A DNA stretch of 64,000 nucleotides from Plantibacter sp. VKM Ac-2880 (GTDB lineage Bacteria; Actinomycetota; Actinomycetes; Actinomycetales; Microbacteriaceae). The stretch lies in the NCBI RefSeq assembly GCF_015351235.1, contig NZ_JADKSJ010000003.1:1-64000 (forward strand). The letters run 5' to 3'. Positions 41,001 through 48,043 of the stretch are shown piece after piece. A program made the position numbers and the translations under genes. The number at the start of each line of letters is the position of its first letter. The stretch's first letter is position 1. The notes beneath the pieces are model-generated. The model ran no database searches, was not told the origin of the DNA, and saw nothing but the letters and a program-made list of their open reading frames with translations.

Positions 41001-41301
41001 CGGAGACGGCGCGGCACAGCTGCGCGAAGCCGCGGCCCTCGTTCTGGCCATGGGCCAGCACCACGCGGCCGAGCGATCCGTCCTGGTCGTCGACGGCAGC
41101 CAGATCTGCGCCGAGTCCGGGCGAGATCCCCGCTGCGAGGCAGGCGCCGACATGCTTCGGCCCGCCGTAGAGACCATCGCGGTCGGTGAGCCCGAGGAAC
41201 CACCCACCGTCAGAAGCGGCCAGGCCCGCGAGCGCTGGGCTGGAGGTGGTTCCGTAGTGTGCGGAGAGGTGGGATGCGACGTGGAGGTGGGAGAAGGTCA
41301 C
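38008..41301 (-). CDS. dnaE2: DnaE2/ImuC error-prone DNA polymerase III alpha subunit
   Basis: The 1097-residue product is a C-family polymerase. It has an N-terminal PHP domain (starting TFSHLHVASHLSAHYG). The polymerase palm includes the catalytic aspartates in PNMPDIDLDVE. Fingers and HhH regions are present (HPCGVILSD, FGFAKAHGAAF), and an OB-fold is near the C-terminus (VVFVSLDDGTGPVSNVVFF). Length and context fit the SOS-induced DnaE2 of actinobacteria, which copies past lesions. The GTG at 41301 overlaps the stop of the DUF6504 gene by 4 bp. A perfect LexA box precedes that gene. Its usual partner imuB is not in the window. Confidence 0.85.
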   Translation of the reverse strand: MTFSHLHVASHLSAHYGTTSSPALAGLAASDGGWFLGLTDRDGLYGGPKHVGACLAAGISPGLGADLAAVDDQDGSLGRVVLAHGQNEGRGFAQLCRAVSDAHTHAKHPALTRTRLGALLSEDPQLTVLLGPESDVGVAIAARDGEGARRALESWRQVIPAGHLMLEVVCHLTEQGRGSLAPATRMLGLAESAGIPAVLTNAVRYGVPEEAATADLLDAVRHLQPLDALTPGEQLQANGQAWLKPALEMEQIARMVVDAGSHSPGAVQQLLTVTERLAERCALDPVSDVGWKRPRMPEASVIGISGDPLVALWERARAGVDERYDRPGMPSLDDAHRALTHEMRLVEQLGMPSYFLTVAKAADIIRSMGIRIQARGSGVGSVLNYALHTSSVEPISNGLIVERFIALERPNMPDIDLDVESARRHDVNHRLVQEFGADRATLMSMTNAYRSRGAVRDAGLALGMNEETIDVIAKQMWRFNAREFRDALRDKPELAGLADAVRESRELDLLVDVTERLDRLPRHVSMHPCGVILSDASLLDRTPTQMSGMGLPMSQYDKHDMDNMGLIKLDVLGVRMQSAMAHAVKEHERITGDRIELDALPLDDEPTYELLRSTRTLGVFQLESPGQMELVGKLQPEVFNDLTVEISLFRPGPMQNNMPLQYLQARHGETMPDYLHPRLRRILQETRGVVIFHEQVMRIIDELTGCGLGTADVLRRQLADRGRLAGIEAFVRGKAFERGFPDAVIEKAWRILAGFGSFGFAKAHGAAFALPTYQSAWLKQHHPAEFMAGLLTHDPGMWPKDLILAEARHLDVPILPIDVQHSTHEYLVEQAATHGRLGVRMALGEVVGSSHVERDRIVQHQPFSSLQDFRDRVRPRRTTMESLARVGALDAFIEYQPRRRHELLAHLAGVTTKAQHVPTTQLAFDLDLPLPDRSTVTSLQLRGRTQTDLELQEMRLAVNRHQMERFYPLFRELQVTPARDLGSLPGGTEVIIAGVRRATNTPPMRGGKRVVFVSLDDGTGPVSNVVFFHDVQEQIGSGVFQTQYMLVRGKTRRSGARGVSVTGDAAWDLLHVQREHADRGATLAEVTPLRRKTARTA

Positions 41302-41570
41302 GTCCAGGCGATCGCGAGGGTCCACCTCCCGTCGGCGTCGCGCCGCAGGTCGTATCGGGTGGGTTCGTCGTCGTCCCGTACTGCGTCGACGCGCCAGAGC
41401 TCGGTGTCGATTCGTGCGGGTGATTCGGCGTTTCTCCACCAGGCTGTGCGGGTGAAGAGTGCTCGGGGTTGTCCGACGATGACGTATTCGAATCGATCCC
41501 AGATGAACGTGGCGGGGTCCCCGTTGTCCGCAAGGGTGACTGACACCGCAGCGTCGATGATCGTCGACAT
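41298..41570 (-). CDS. DUF6504-family protein of the mutasome cassette
   Basis: The 90-residue product has a small beta-rich domain (FIWDRFEYVIVGQPRAL, ESPARIDTELWRVDAV) typical of DUF6504. In actinobacterial chromosomes this gene usually sits between imuB and dnaE2. Here it directly precedes dnaE2 with a 4-bp overlap, and imuB is missing. I chose the ATG at 41570 because GGAGGG lies 5-6 bases upstream. The LexA box is 15 bases further upstream. Confidence 0.75.
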   Translation of the reverse strand: MSTIIDAAVSVTLADNGDPATFIWDRFEYVIVGQPRALFTRTAWWRNAESPARIDTELWRVDAVRDDDEPTRYDLRRDADGRWTLAIAWT

Positions 41571-41584
41571 AGCACCCTCCACAT

Positions 41585-41600
41585 TCGAACGTATGTTCGA
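41585..41600 (-). promoter_or_regulatory. LexA SOS box
   Basis: A perfect match to the actinobacterial/Bacillus-type SOS box TCGAAC-N4-GTTCGA (TCGAAC GTAT GTTCGA). It sits 15 bases upstream of the DUF6504 start, so the cassette should be DNA-damage inducible. Confidence 0.9.
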
Positions 41601-41690
41601 TTCATCGAGTGTACGTCAAGCGATGAGGGTCAGGGGGTGGCTGTCTTCGAGGGTCGCCTGTCGGGTAGGCCGGCGCGCTGGTCGAGCGTC

Positions 41691-42068
41691 TCAGCCGCCG
41701 CTGATCGGGCGTGCTTCGTCGGGTGGCTCGCTCGCAGGGTTGATGGGGCGTCGGGGTGACAGCCCGATCTCCTCGGAGGTCTTGGTCGGCTCTGCTTGGA
41801 GTTCGGCGATCAGCCAGTCCATGTGATCCGCCATGGCCGGCTGTGCGTGCATCGCTTCCTGGGCTGTGCTCTGGTCTACGGGTTCGAAGACGATGTCGTC
41901 GTCGAACGACGGGGCAAAGTAGGTGTTCTCGAGGAACACGGTGCGATGCCAGCGGCCTGTGTCCGTGAGCCATCCGAAGATCCGGTACTCATCGAAGTTC
42001 TCTTGGGCTGCCACCCATTGCACGACCTGGTTCTTGCTTCGGACCAGGTAGAACGAGAATGAGCTCAC
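41691..42068 (-). CDS. Unknown soluble protein, paired with RHH gene
   Basis: The 125-residue product has an N-terminal beta-rich half (SFSFYLVRSKNQVVQWV, YRIFGWLTDTGRWH) and an acidic helical C-terminal half. I do not recognise it. It starts with GTG one base after the stop of the RHH gene, so the two form an operon. Together they could be a toxin-antitoxin pair in antitoxin-first order, but nothing toxin-like is obvious. Confidence 0.5.
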   Translation of the reverse strand: MSSFSFYLVRSKNQVVQWVAAQENFDEYRIFGWLTDTGRWHRTVFLENTYFAPSFDDDIVFEPVDQSTAQEAMHAQPAMADHMDWLIAELQAEPTKTSEEIGLSPRRPINPASEPPDEARPISGG

Positions 42069-42069
42069 G

Positions 42070-42264
42070 TCAGCGTGTTGATCCGTCGGAGCGGTAGTAG
42101 GCGCGGATCGCGTTCCGGACGGCTTCCTCGCGGGTAAGTCGATTCCCGAGCTTCTTCTCACGCTCAACCGCGGCCTCGATGAGGGACAGGGCATCTGCTG
42201 GAAGCCGATAGGTCGCCGGGCGTTTCTCGATTCGGGTGGTCGACTTCTGCACGTCCATCATCAT
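42070..42264 (-). CDS. Small ribbon-helix-helix regulator
   Basis: The 64-residue product has a ribbon-helix-helix pattern (RPATYRLPADALSLIEAAV, then NRLTREEAVRNAIRAYY). It probably binds DNA as a dimer and controls its own operon with the gene after it. A 13-bp palindrome CACGTA-T-TACGTG lies upstream (42301-42313), formed like the copG operator. Several ATGs in a row make the exact start ambiguous (42264, 42261 or 42258). Confidence 0.65.
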   Translation of the reverse strand: MMMDVQKSTTRIEKRPATYRLPADALSLIEAAVEREKKLGNRLTREEAVRNAIRAYYRSDGSTR

Positions 42265-42300
42265 TCGATTGTGCCAGGCGCCCCGGAGGCTCGCATCTGC

Positions 42301-42313
42301 CACGTATTACGTG
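42301..42313. promoter_or_regulatory. Operator palindrome of the RHH operon
   Basis: CACGTA T TACGTG: perfect 6-bp arms with one central T, directly upstream of the RHH gene. On the minus strand it overlaps a TAATAC -10-like box, so binding would block transcription. Confidence 0.55.
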
Positions 42314-42396
42314 ATTTGAAACATTGCTTGAGCCTGAATGGGCGCGGAACCTGGGGCCAGACCTCCCGGTCTAGCGAAGCGGTGGAGCGAGTAGAT

Positions 42397-42540
42397 ATGT
42401 CGATCGCGCGACGGAACGGAGCTCGGCCTCGGAGAAGGCGAGACGGCATCGACGGTCGGAGCTATGAGATCGACTTGTCCGATGAGAATGTGGCTGAACT
42501 GCGCCGGTCGCTAACCGCTTGTGTCCGTGGCTCGAAAGGT
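42397..42540 (+). pseudogene. Truncated Lsr2-like remnant
   Basis: The frame from 42397 contains RSYEIDLSDENVAELRRSL, the middle of the Lsr2 N-terminal domain, but its N-terminal strands and the C-terminal DNA-binding domain are missing. The end overlaps the opposite-strand HTH gene, which continues antisense to it. It is probably a decayed second lsr2 rather than a working protein. Confidence 0.6.
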
Positions 42541-43064
42541 CAAGCCGACGCGTCGGCGTCGCCCCTAACCTGTGCGGCCGACGCAGCCTCAGCTGCTCGG
42601 GACTCCTGGTAGGCGAGGATGTCCTCCCGGCGCCACCAGTGGGTCTTCTTCACATAGAAGGGCTCAGGGAACTCTGGATCGGCGCGGCTGTACTTCCGCA
42701 CGGTCTGCGTCGTGAAACCGAGGATTTCGGCGATGTCCTCGACGGTAACGAGCTGGGAGAAATCGATCTCGGAGGCGACCGGCTTCGGTTTGCGGCCCGA
42801 TTCAGATCTGGCTCGCTTTGCTGCCGCTGCATCGCTCAACGAGCGCCCGCGCTTGCGCTTGATCGCCCGGCGTTCCTTGTACGCGACGATGTCCGCTCGC
42901 CGCCACACAGGAGAGCGAGTATCGGTGATGGGATCCGGGAAATCCGGGTCCTTGATCTTGTAGATCCGCACCGTCTGCAGCGAGAGCCCGAGGATCTCGG
43001 CTGCCTCTTCGTAGTTCACGAGGTCGCGTGCACTGATCGTGCTCGCGGACTTGGCTGTGGTCAC
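42540..43064 (-). CDS. Tandem HTH (AlpA/MerR-like) regulator
   Basis: The 174-residue product has two copies of an excisionase/AlpA-type winged HTH. The first is at about residues 12-66 (LVNYEEAAEILGLSLQTVR, then PVWRRADIVAYKERR), the second at about 100-155 (LVTVEDIAEILGFTTQTVR, then THWWRREDILAYQESR). A basic linker joins them. The duplication suggests binding to a long or two-part site. I chose the GTG at 43064 because GGGAG precedes it and a TAAA-N4-ACGTTTA motif lies 33 bases upstream. An ATG at 43118 coupled to the previous gene is an alternative. Confidence 0.7.
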   Translation of the reverse strand: MTTAKSASTISARDLVNYEEAAEILGLSLQTVRIYKIKDPDFPDPITDTRSPVWRRADIVAYKERRAIKRKRGRSLSDAAAAKRARSESGRKPKPVASEIDFSQLVTVEDIAEILGFTTQTVRKYSRADPEFPEPFYVKKTHWWRREDILAYQESRAAEAASAAQVRGDADASA

Positions 43065-43096
43065 GGTGATCTCCCTGGATTGTCCCGGTTCGAGTC

Positions 43097-43111
43097 TAAA
43101 CCCCACGTTTA
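43097..43111 (-). promoter_or_regulatory. TAAA-N4-ACGTTTA motif, variant copy
   Basis: TAAACCCCACGTTTA on the plus strand. It matches the shared accessory motif in its outer positions. It lies upstream of the tandem-HTH gene and would be its own operator if that protein is the regulator. Confidence 0.45.
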
Positions 43112-43114
43112 TTT

Positions 43115-43366
43115 TCATGGAGTGGGTGTGTGGTGTGTGTTCGCGACTGACTGAGCGTCCAGAAGATCCTCGAGGAGCATCATTCGCAGGTGTGCGTTGG
43201 CCTGGATCATCGCGATCACTTCGCCATGCGTTGGTTCGCGAAGAGCGCCCGCGAGAAGCGCGCGCAACTTGCCTGACTCCATTGCGTGCGTGGCGAGCTT
43301 TCCGTCGTCGAGAGAGAGCTCGCCGCGATGCGTTGCTGTATCGGACCACTCGATGATGTACCGCAT
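43115..43366 (-). CDS. Small unknown protein
   Basis: The 83-residue product is soluble, with a beta start (YIIEWSDTATHRGELSLDD) and a helical remainder. The family is unknown. It lies between the small membrane gene and the tandem-HTH gene on the same strand and is probably co-transcribed with the former. Its stop overlaps a possible ATG of the HTH gene. Confidence 0.5.
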   Translation of the reverse strand: MRYIIEWSDTATHRGELSLDDGKLATHAMESGKLRALLAGALREPTHGEVIAMIQANAHLRMMLLEDLLDAQSVANTHHTPTP

Positions 43367-43375
43367 CGGCCGGCG

Positions 43376-43594
43376 TCATTCATCATCGGAAGCGAGGTCG
43401 CGAAGCAGCGCGGCTGCCGCCCGAGCTGTGGCAATGACGACCACGAGTGCCAGGACTCCTGTGCCGGCGACCTGCAGCGCCCGATAGACCGATGGGCCCA
43501 GCCAGACGCAAACGACGGCGAGCGCCGTCAGGGTGAGCAGGCCGATGGCGCAGGCCGTGGGGCTGGGGGTGGTTGTGGGTGTGGTGGTGCGCAT
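43376..43594 (-). CDS. Small two-helix membrane protein
   Basis: The 72-residue product has a Thr/Pro-rich N-terminus and two hydrophobic helices (about residues 14-32 and 40-62). The function is unknown. It has a GGAGGAG ribosome site and a perfect copy of the TAAACGTCAGATTTA motif 19 bases upstream of the ATG. Confidence 0.6.
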   Translation of the reverse strand: MRTTTPTTTPSPTACAIGLLTLTALAVVCVWLGPSVYRALQVAGTGVLALVVVIATARAAAALLRDLASDDE

Positions 43595-43613
43595 GGATAC
43601 TCCTCCGCAATAG

Positions 43614-43628
43614 TAAATCTGACGTTTA
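43614..43628 (-). promoter_or_regulatory. Accessory regulon motif, copy 1
   Basis: TAAACGTCAGATTTA on the minus strand. It is identical to the copies at 47541 and 50291 and lies about 20 bases upstream of the gene starting at 43594. Confidence 0.65.
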
Positions 43629-43727
43629 TAACGCTATCAGAGTGCGAGAGGGAAGCCAAGGGTTTCGAGGGTCGAAGGTCTCCAAGATCTGCGTTCGGGG
43701 AGCGAGGTGGAGTATTACGCTCGCGGG

Positions 43728-44594
43728 ATGACTTCATCGGAGCCTTTGCCGCTTGCGGATCGCGGCGTTCTTGCCGTCGCGCTGACTGGAACTGCCGAAG
43801 CGCTGGTGGACGTTGCATCGGGCTTGTGGGAGGTTGTGCCTTCTGACGGGTCGAGGGCGCAGGCTTTGCTCGATGGTTCGCTTGGTGATTCTCCTTTCGC
43901 TGACGTGACGATGAGTCTCGCCGCGGCCAGCGATGAATTGAGTGCGTTTGCGTGGATCCTTGGCGGGGATGGGGCATATGGACCGTCGCTGGGCTCGCTG
44001 CTTCGCAGCTGTGTTGAGACTCTGGGTCGTGCATGGTGGTTGATCACCGCTGAAGATGCTGCGGTCCTCGCTCACAGAGCTGCCCTGTTGGCTCTCAATG
44101 AGGCGGGGTACCTGGCTTCGAATGACGCTGAGGCTGCGATTCGCAGAGAGGACGGTGAGCTTCGACGCCTGCGTGGGTCTGAGATCTCGGATGAAGCGGA
44201 GAGGAAGTTCGAGGAAGTTCGGGTGGCCGGCCTTTCAGCGAGAGCTCCGGGCTACCGGAAGCTGGCAGTGGATCTTCTCGACGCGGTCGATAGCCCGAAT
44301 TCTGGTCGCGATTATTCAACGATGTCTGGGGCGTCTCATGGGGAAAGGACGACTCTCGCTGCGTTTGGAAATGCGCGGCCGGGACAAACGGGATTGGCGC
44401 GGGGCGGGCTCGATTTGCCCATCAACGTCGCGAACTTGTTCATCTGGATCTTGCTGGAATCGGTCCATCGGGTGATGACGACGTTGTTCGACATGTGGGG
44501 GGAATCAAGTGACGAGCTGCGGCGTCGTTGGAATACCGCTCACGACGACACCGTGCAAATCGTGGCTCCGACCTTTGATCGACTGATGCGGTGA
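43728..44594 (+). CDS. Unknown helical protein
   Basis: The 288-residue product is mostly helical, with a WGESSDELRRRW tail and an internal segment FAWILGGDGAYGPSLGSLLR. It has no signal peptide; two segments are moderately hydrophobic. I do not recognise it. GC content in its region is a bit lower than around it. TATTAC at 43713-43718 could be the -10 box. I chose the ATG at 43728 over the GTG at 43707. Confidence 0.6.
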   Translation: MTSSEPLPLADRGVLAVALTGTAEALVDVASGLWEVVPSDGSRAQALLDGSLGDSPFADVTMSLAAASDELSAFAWILGGDGAYGPSLGSLLRSCVETLGRAWWLITAEDAAVLAHRAALLALNEAGYLASNDAEAAIRREDGELRRLRGSEISDEAERKFEEVRVAGLSARAPGYRKLAVDLLDAVDSPNSGRDYSTMSGASHGERTTLAAFGNARPGQTGLARGGLDLPINVANLFIWILLESVHRVMTTLFDMWGESSDELRRRWNTAHDDTVQIVAPTFDRLMR

Positions 44595-44627
44595 GGAACA
44601 CTCCAGGGCGGTGGCTCCGGCGAATCG

Positions 44628-45515
44628 TTACGTAGAGCCGCCGGTGTTCCGCGGCGACGCACTGAGTGTGCCTGTTCGTTGGCTTGCGATACCGAACATG
44701 AAGGTGAGGGCGAAGACGCCGGCGAGCGCCAGGGCGAGTGCTGCGTACCCTGCGGGGTTCCCGATGAGCGCGCTGTTGCCGACGATGACGGCGTCCATGA
44801 TGAAGTGGGCGAGCATCAGTGGGAGGACTGAGCGGTAGATCGCGAATAGGGCGAGGAGCCCGCTTCCCCAAGCCAGGGCCAGGAGTGAGGATGCCCCGCC
44901 CTGGTAGAGGTGGTCGATGACTCGCGTGATCAGGCCGATGCCGCCGGCGAGGAGCGCCCATCGCCACAGGGAGTCGGTCGTCCATTCCGGCCTGCCCGTC
45001 ATCCGGCGGTCGCGATTCAGGACGGAGAGCGCGGCGAAGGCGACGCCGACGGGTATGGCGATGTCGAGGGTCTCCTCGCTCAGGCCGGCGTGCAGAGCTC
45101 GCATGGCGCGGTCGGCGATGGTGAGCTCGTCCCAGGAGGTGGTGACGGGTCGGAACTGCCAGCCGAGGAGGGCGGCGATGGGGCGGTTGAGGAGGCCGGC
45201 GGCGATGAAGATCGACACGGCGAGGACTGTCGCTCGGACGAATCGGGCGAACGGTGCTCGTGGTTGCTTCCAGTGGAAGCCGAAGCCGCGCATCCCTCGG
45301 GCCCACCTGGACAGGATCATGAGCGCGATGATGAGCGCGATGGTCACCCAGCGGACGAGATCCTCGCTGCCGGAGCTGTCGTAGCTCGCGGAGTCCCTGC
45401 GGGCGGCTGCGATCCCGCTGACCCAGTGCAGCAGGATCATGCCGGCCAGCATCACGACGAGGAGCCAGGCGGCGATTGTGGTGGCCCAGGTCGCGGAGCG
45501 TTGCAGGGAGTTCAC
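44628..45515 (-). CDS. CPBP-like intramembrane protease family protein
   Basis: The 295-residue product has about eight membrane helices. It has the CPBP/Abi-type motifs in weakened form: SEETLDIA where EExxxR is usual (Arg missing), RVIDHLYQG, and AHFIMDAV (H-x3-D instead of H-x3-N). Such proteins process membrane substrates or bacteriocins, but the missing Arg leaves activity uncertain. It stands alone, 43 bases from the secreted nuclease gene on the same strand. Confidence 0.6.
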   Translation of the reverse strand: MNSLQRSATWATTIAAWLLVVMLAGMILLHWVSGIAAARRDSASYDSSGSEDLVRWVTIALIIALMILSRWARGMRGFGFHWKQPRAPFARFVRATVLAVSIFIAAGLLNRPIAALLGWQFRPVTTSWDELTIADRAMRALHAGLSEETLDIAIPVGVAFAALSVLNRDRRMTGRPEWTTDSLWRWALLAGGIGLITRVIDHLYQGGASSLLALAWGSGLLALFAIYRSVLPLMLAHFIMDAVIVGNSALIGNPAGYAALALALAGVFALTFMFGIASQRTGTLSASPRNTGGST

Positions 45516-45558
45516 GGTCGAACGCTATCGCTGGTCTCGGTCGGCGCCCGGCGGAGCT

Positions 45559-46302
45559 CTACGGGGCGTCGCATGTGGTGATCGTCGAGGCGAGGGAGTC
45601 GCGGTCGGCGGTGTTGATCGTGAGTGGGTATTTCGTGAGGAGGTAGACCCATCGGAACGTGTACTCGCATCGGTATGAGTCGGCCGGCGGCATCCATTCG
45701 GCCGGCCCGGAGTCACCCTTGGAGGAGTTCAGGGCGCTGGTGACGAGTTCCAGATTGTCGAGGTCGTTGGCGACGGTGATGCGCAGCTCGTCGGTCCACG
45801 AGGCGGCGCCCTGGCGCCAAATCCAGGACTTGGGCAAAACGTGATCGGCCTGGACGTCGGTGCTGAGCGTCTCGGTGGTCAACTCGAGGCGTTCGCCGGA
45901 GTAGGGGTCGATGAGGGTTCCGCTGGTGACTTTGCAGCCGTTGGTGCCGGGCTTGTGGGTGACGTCCTGGAGGACGCGATTGATCAGGTCGGATCGTTGA
46001 TCACAGCCGTTCCTATCGATGTCCTTCCACCGCTGGCCAAATGCGTCGGAGTCGTACGTGTCGGCGTGGGTAGGGGTGGCCACGGGGACTGCGGCGAGTG
46101 CTGCTCGGGCGGCCTCGACGTTGTAGGTGGTGGTGTCGTCGACGACGGTGATGAGGCCGGCTTCCTGCAGGGCTGCCGCAGCGGTCGTGCTGGCCTGGGG
46201 TGAGTGTGTGAACGGGTTGTCGAGCGTGGTGAGGCTGGCGATAGCGGCGATGCCGGCGGCCGTGAGGACGAGGAGGGCTTTGAAGCGTTTGCGCATGGTC
46301 AT
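45559..46302 (-). CDS. Secreted HNH nuclease (DUF1524/GmrSD-type)
   Basis: The 247-residue product has an N-terminal signal helix (about residues 7-27) and a C-terminal HNH domain. The domain has the DHVLPKSW motif, then NDLDNLELVTSALNSSKGD, the pattern of the DUF1524 family. Four cysteines (for example DRNGCDQR and NGCKVTSG) may form disulfides outside the cell. It likely degrades extracellular DNA or RNA. Start: ATG at 46302 or 46296; the upstream extension lacks signal character. Confidence 0.8.
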   Translation of the reverse strand: MTMRKRFKALLVLTAAGIAAIASLTTLDNPFTHSPQASTTAAAALQEAGLITVVDDTTTYNVEAARAALAAVPVATPTHADTYDSDAFGQRWKDIDRNGCDQRSDLINRVLQDVTHKPGTNGCKVTSGTLIDPYSGERLELTTETLSTDVQADHVLPKSWIWRQGAASWTDELRITVANDLDNLELVTSALNSSKGDSGPAEWMPPADSYRCEYTFRWVYLLTKYPLTINTADRDSLASTITTCDAP

Positions 46303-46423
46303 GATGACGGTCCAGTCAGGGATGGTCGACGCCGCGGCGTCGACGAGGTGGCGATGTTCGCGTGGGCGATGCATCTCGGGGGCTCGGAGGGGACTCGACG
46401 AGCTCTAGCGGCGCGAGGGCGCG

Positions 46424-46485
46424 AAAAAGGCACCCGGCCCAGAGGAGAAACTGTCAGATTTACCCGCTCAGGGGGGCCGGGTGCC
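46424..46485 (-). terminator. Terminator with motif-bearing loop
   Basis: A perfect 12-bp GC stem (46429-46440 and 46474-46485) is followed on the minus strand by TTTTT. It ends the small gene at 46496-46765. The 33-base loop contains AAACTGTCAGATTTA, one base-shift from the accessory motif. Confidence 0.7.
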
Positions 46486-46495
46486 GGGTCCAAGG

Positions 46496-46765
46496 CTACA
46501 GCTTCGGAGCGGGCGGGTCGAGCTTCACGCCCCAGAGAGCGATCGCGCGTTCCGGCAGTGGGATGGTCGTGTCGAGGCCGGTCTGGTCTGCGAACTCTGC
46601 CGGCGTGAGCACGATCGGGTCCGGGCTCATGGGCTGGCGGAGCTCGTCGACGTAGTCGGCGTAGTCCTCAGCGAACCGGTCGACGTCGGTCCCGAGCGGC
46701 AGGTGGACCGTCGCCCAAGCGGCGGCCTGGTCGTTGGGTGTGGGGTGTTTGGTGAGGGTGCGCAT
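46496..46765 (-). CDS. Small orphan gene of the transfer regulon
   Basis: The 89-residue product is soluble (WATVHLPLGTDVDRFAED, then LPERAIALWGVKL) and not recognised. It has a good ribosome site (AGAGGAG) and its own copy of the five-member promoter element 34 bases upstream. A terminator follows directly, so it is a one-gene unit of the regulon. Confidence 0.65.
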   Translation of the reverse strand: MRTLTKHPTPNDQAAAWATVHLPLGTDVDRFAEDYADYVDELRQPMSPDPIVLTPAEFADQTGLDTTIPLPERAIALWGVKLDPPAPKL

Positions 46766-46799
46766 GTCTCTCTCCTCTGGGTTGGGCGTGTACTGCCTT

Positions 46800-46837
46800 C
46801 ACCTAGAAGGGGCACGCCAGAGAGCGAATTTGGGACA
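46800..46837 (-). promoter_or_regulatory. Regulon promoter element, copy c
   Basis: On the minus strand this is TGTCCCA, 25 bp containing GCGTGCCCCTT, then TAGGTG. A GTGTACTG word lies just outside it at 46788-46795. Confidence 0.75.
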
Positions 46838-46896
46838 GAACCAGCGGGAAACTGACCGGTGGGTCGACCCGGGGGTGCCGGGCCGACCCGAGGCCG

Positions 46897-47517
46897 CTAC
46901 TCGCCCGGGGGGAGTGCCGTGAGGTTGAACGGGGTGTTGAAGTCGCTGTAGATCGCCGTGCCGTCCTCGGCTTCGCCGCTCGGGCTCCAGATCCCCGCAG
47001 TCGCTCCGTCCGCGGCGGCAGCCGTGGGGATGATCAACGACTCCGACGAGTCCTGCAGCACGGCCGTCCCCTGTGCATTCGCGGCGGCGGTGGCGAGCTG
47101 CATCGCCTGCTCGGCGGTGAAGAAGTGGTCGCCGAGATCTCCGTCGAGCTGCACGCCGTCGAGGGCCACGATGGTGCCTTCGACGTCGAACGCGATGGAC
47201 TGGACGGTGCGAGTCGCATCGACGTGCCAGGTGAGGTCTGACAGGGCGTACAGCGAGCCGTGGTGCCCCCGGTCGATGACCGAGTCCCAGAACGCGAACG
47301 CGATCTTCTGGTCAGCTCCGATGAACGCGAGGACGATCATGCTTCCCTCGGCATCCGGCACGGTCCACGCGCGCGAGCCGGTCGTGTCGTCCACGATCCA
47401 TGCGTTGAGGGCGACCTCGACGGCGTCGTATTCGAGCAGCCAGTTGTAGTCCTCGTGCTCGGTAGCGTTGATGTCGACCTGGCTGCCGTTCGCGTGAGTG
47501 ATGGTGACGTGTGTCAT
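46897..47517 (-). CDS. Unknown acidic beta-rich protein
   Basis: The 206-residue product has regular beta patterns (IVLAFIGADQKIAFAFWD, SIAFDVEGTIVALDGV) and no signal peptide. It looks like a two-domain cytosolic protein. Family unknown. It starts with an ATG after GGGAG and has a perfect accessory motif (47541-47555) 23 bases upstream. It is divergent from the GIY-YIG gene. Confidence 0.6.
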   Translation of the reverse strand: MTHVTITHANGSQVDINATEHEDYNWLLEYDAVEVALNAWIVDDTTGSRAWTVPDAEGSMIVLAFIGADQKIAFAFWDSVIDRGHHGSLYALSDLTWHVDATRTVQSIAFDVEGTIVALDGVQLDGDLGDHFFTAEQAMQLATAAANAQGTAVLQDSSESLIIPTAAAADGATAGIWSPSGEAEDGTAIYSDFNTPFNLTALPPGE

Positions 47518-47540
47518 GTGCTTCTCCCTGCGTTATAAAG

Positions 47541-47555
47541 TAAATCTGACGTTTA
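47541..47555 (-). promoter_or_regulatory. Accessory regulon motif, copy 2
   Basis: TAAACGTCAGATTTA on the minus strand, upstream of the gene at 46897-47517. The flanks AGTAAATC...TTATAAC are also shared with copy 1. Confidence 0.65.
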
Positions 47556-47614
47556 TAACTATATACACGAGTGGGAAGGAACACAACACGGATCTCGCTC
47601 AGTACGCTCGGACC

Positions 47615-48043
47615 ATGGACATGCAGCTCGACCAGGCCTGGCAAGAGCTCCTGCAGGCCCAGGAGCGCCCTGTGGGTGGCCTTGTGTGCTCAGATGTGCC
47701 CGAGGTGCCAGGCGTGTACCTCTGGCGTCACGACGGCGCGCTCAGCTACGTCGGAACCGCCTCGAACCTCCGCGGCCGCGTCTGGTCGACGCACCTCGGC
47801 GGGGGCACGTCGCTCGCGGGCTCGTCGCTACGACGCAACGTCGGTGAGCTTCTCTTCGAGATCCCGCCGTCCAGGACCGCGAAACCGAATCGACAGCTCG
47901 TCACCGCTGCGCAGGCTGCGGAGATCCGAGAATGGCTGTGGGAGGGCACAGTGGCTTGGGTGGAGCGACGGACGAGACATCAGGCTGGCGCGTACGAGGC
48001 GGAGCTGCGTCGTTCCCACCTGCCGCCGCTGAACCGGGTCTAG
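47615..48043 (+). CDS. GIY-YIG nuclease-domain protein
   Basis: The 142-residue product has the GIY-YIG core in PGVYLWRHDGALSYVGTASNLRGRV, with the usual spacing. The catalytic Glu and Arg may lie in the later part (LRRNVGELLFEIPPSR). Small single-domain members cut or process DNA in repair or mobile elements. TACGCT at 47603-47608, exactly 6 bases before the ATG, suggests a leaderless transcript. It converges with the next gene (4-bp overlap of ends). Confidence 0.75.
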   Translation: MDMQLDQAWQELLQAQERPVGGLVCSDVPEVPGVYLWRHDGALSYVGTASNLRGRVWSTHLGGGTSLAGSSLRRNVGELLFEIPPSRTAKPNRQLVTAAQAAEIREWLWEGTVAWVERRTRHQAGAYEAELRRSHLPPLNRV

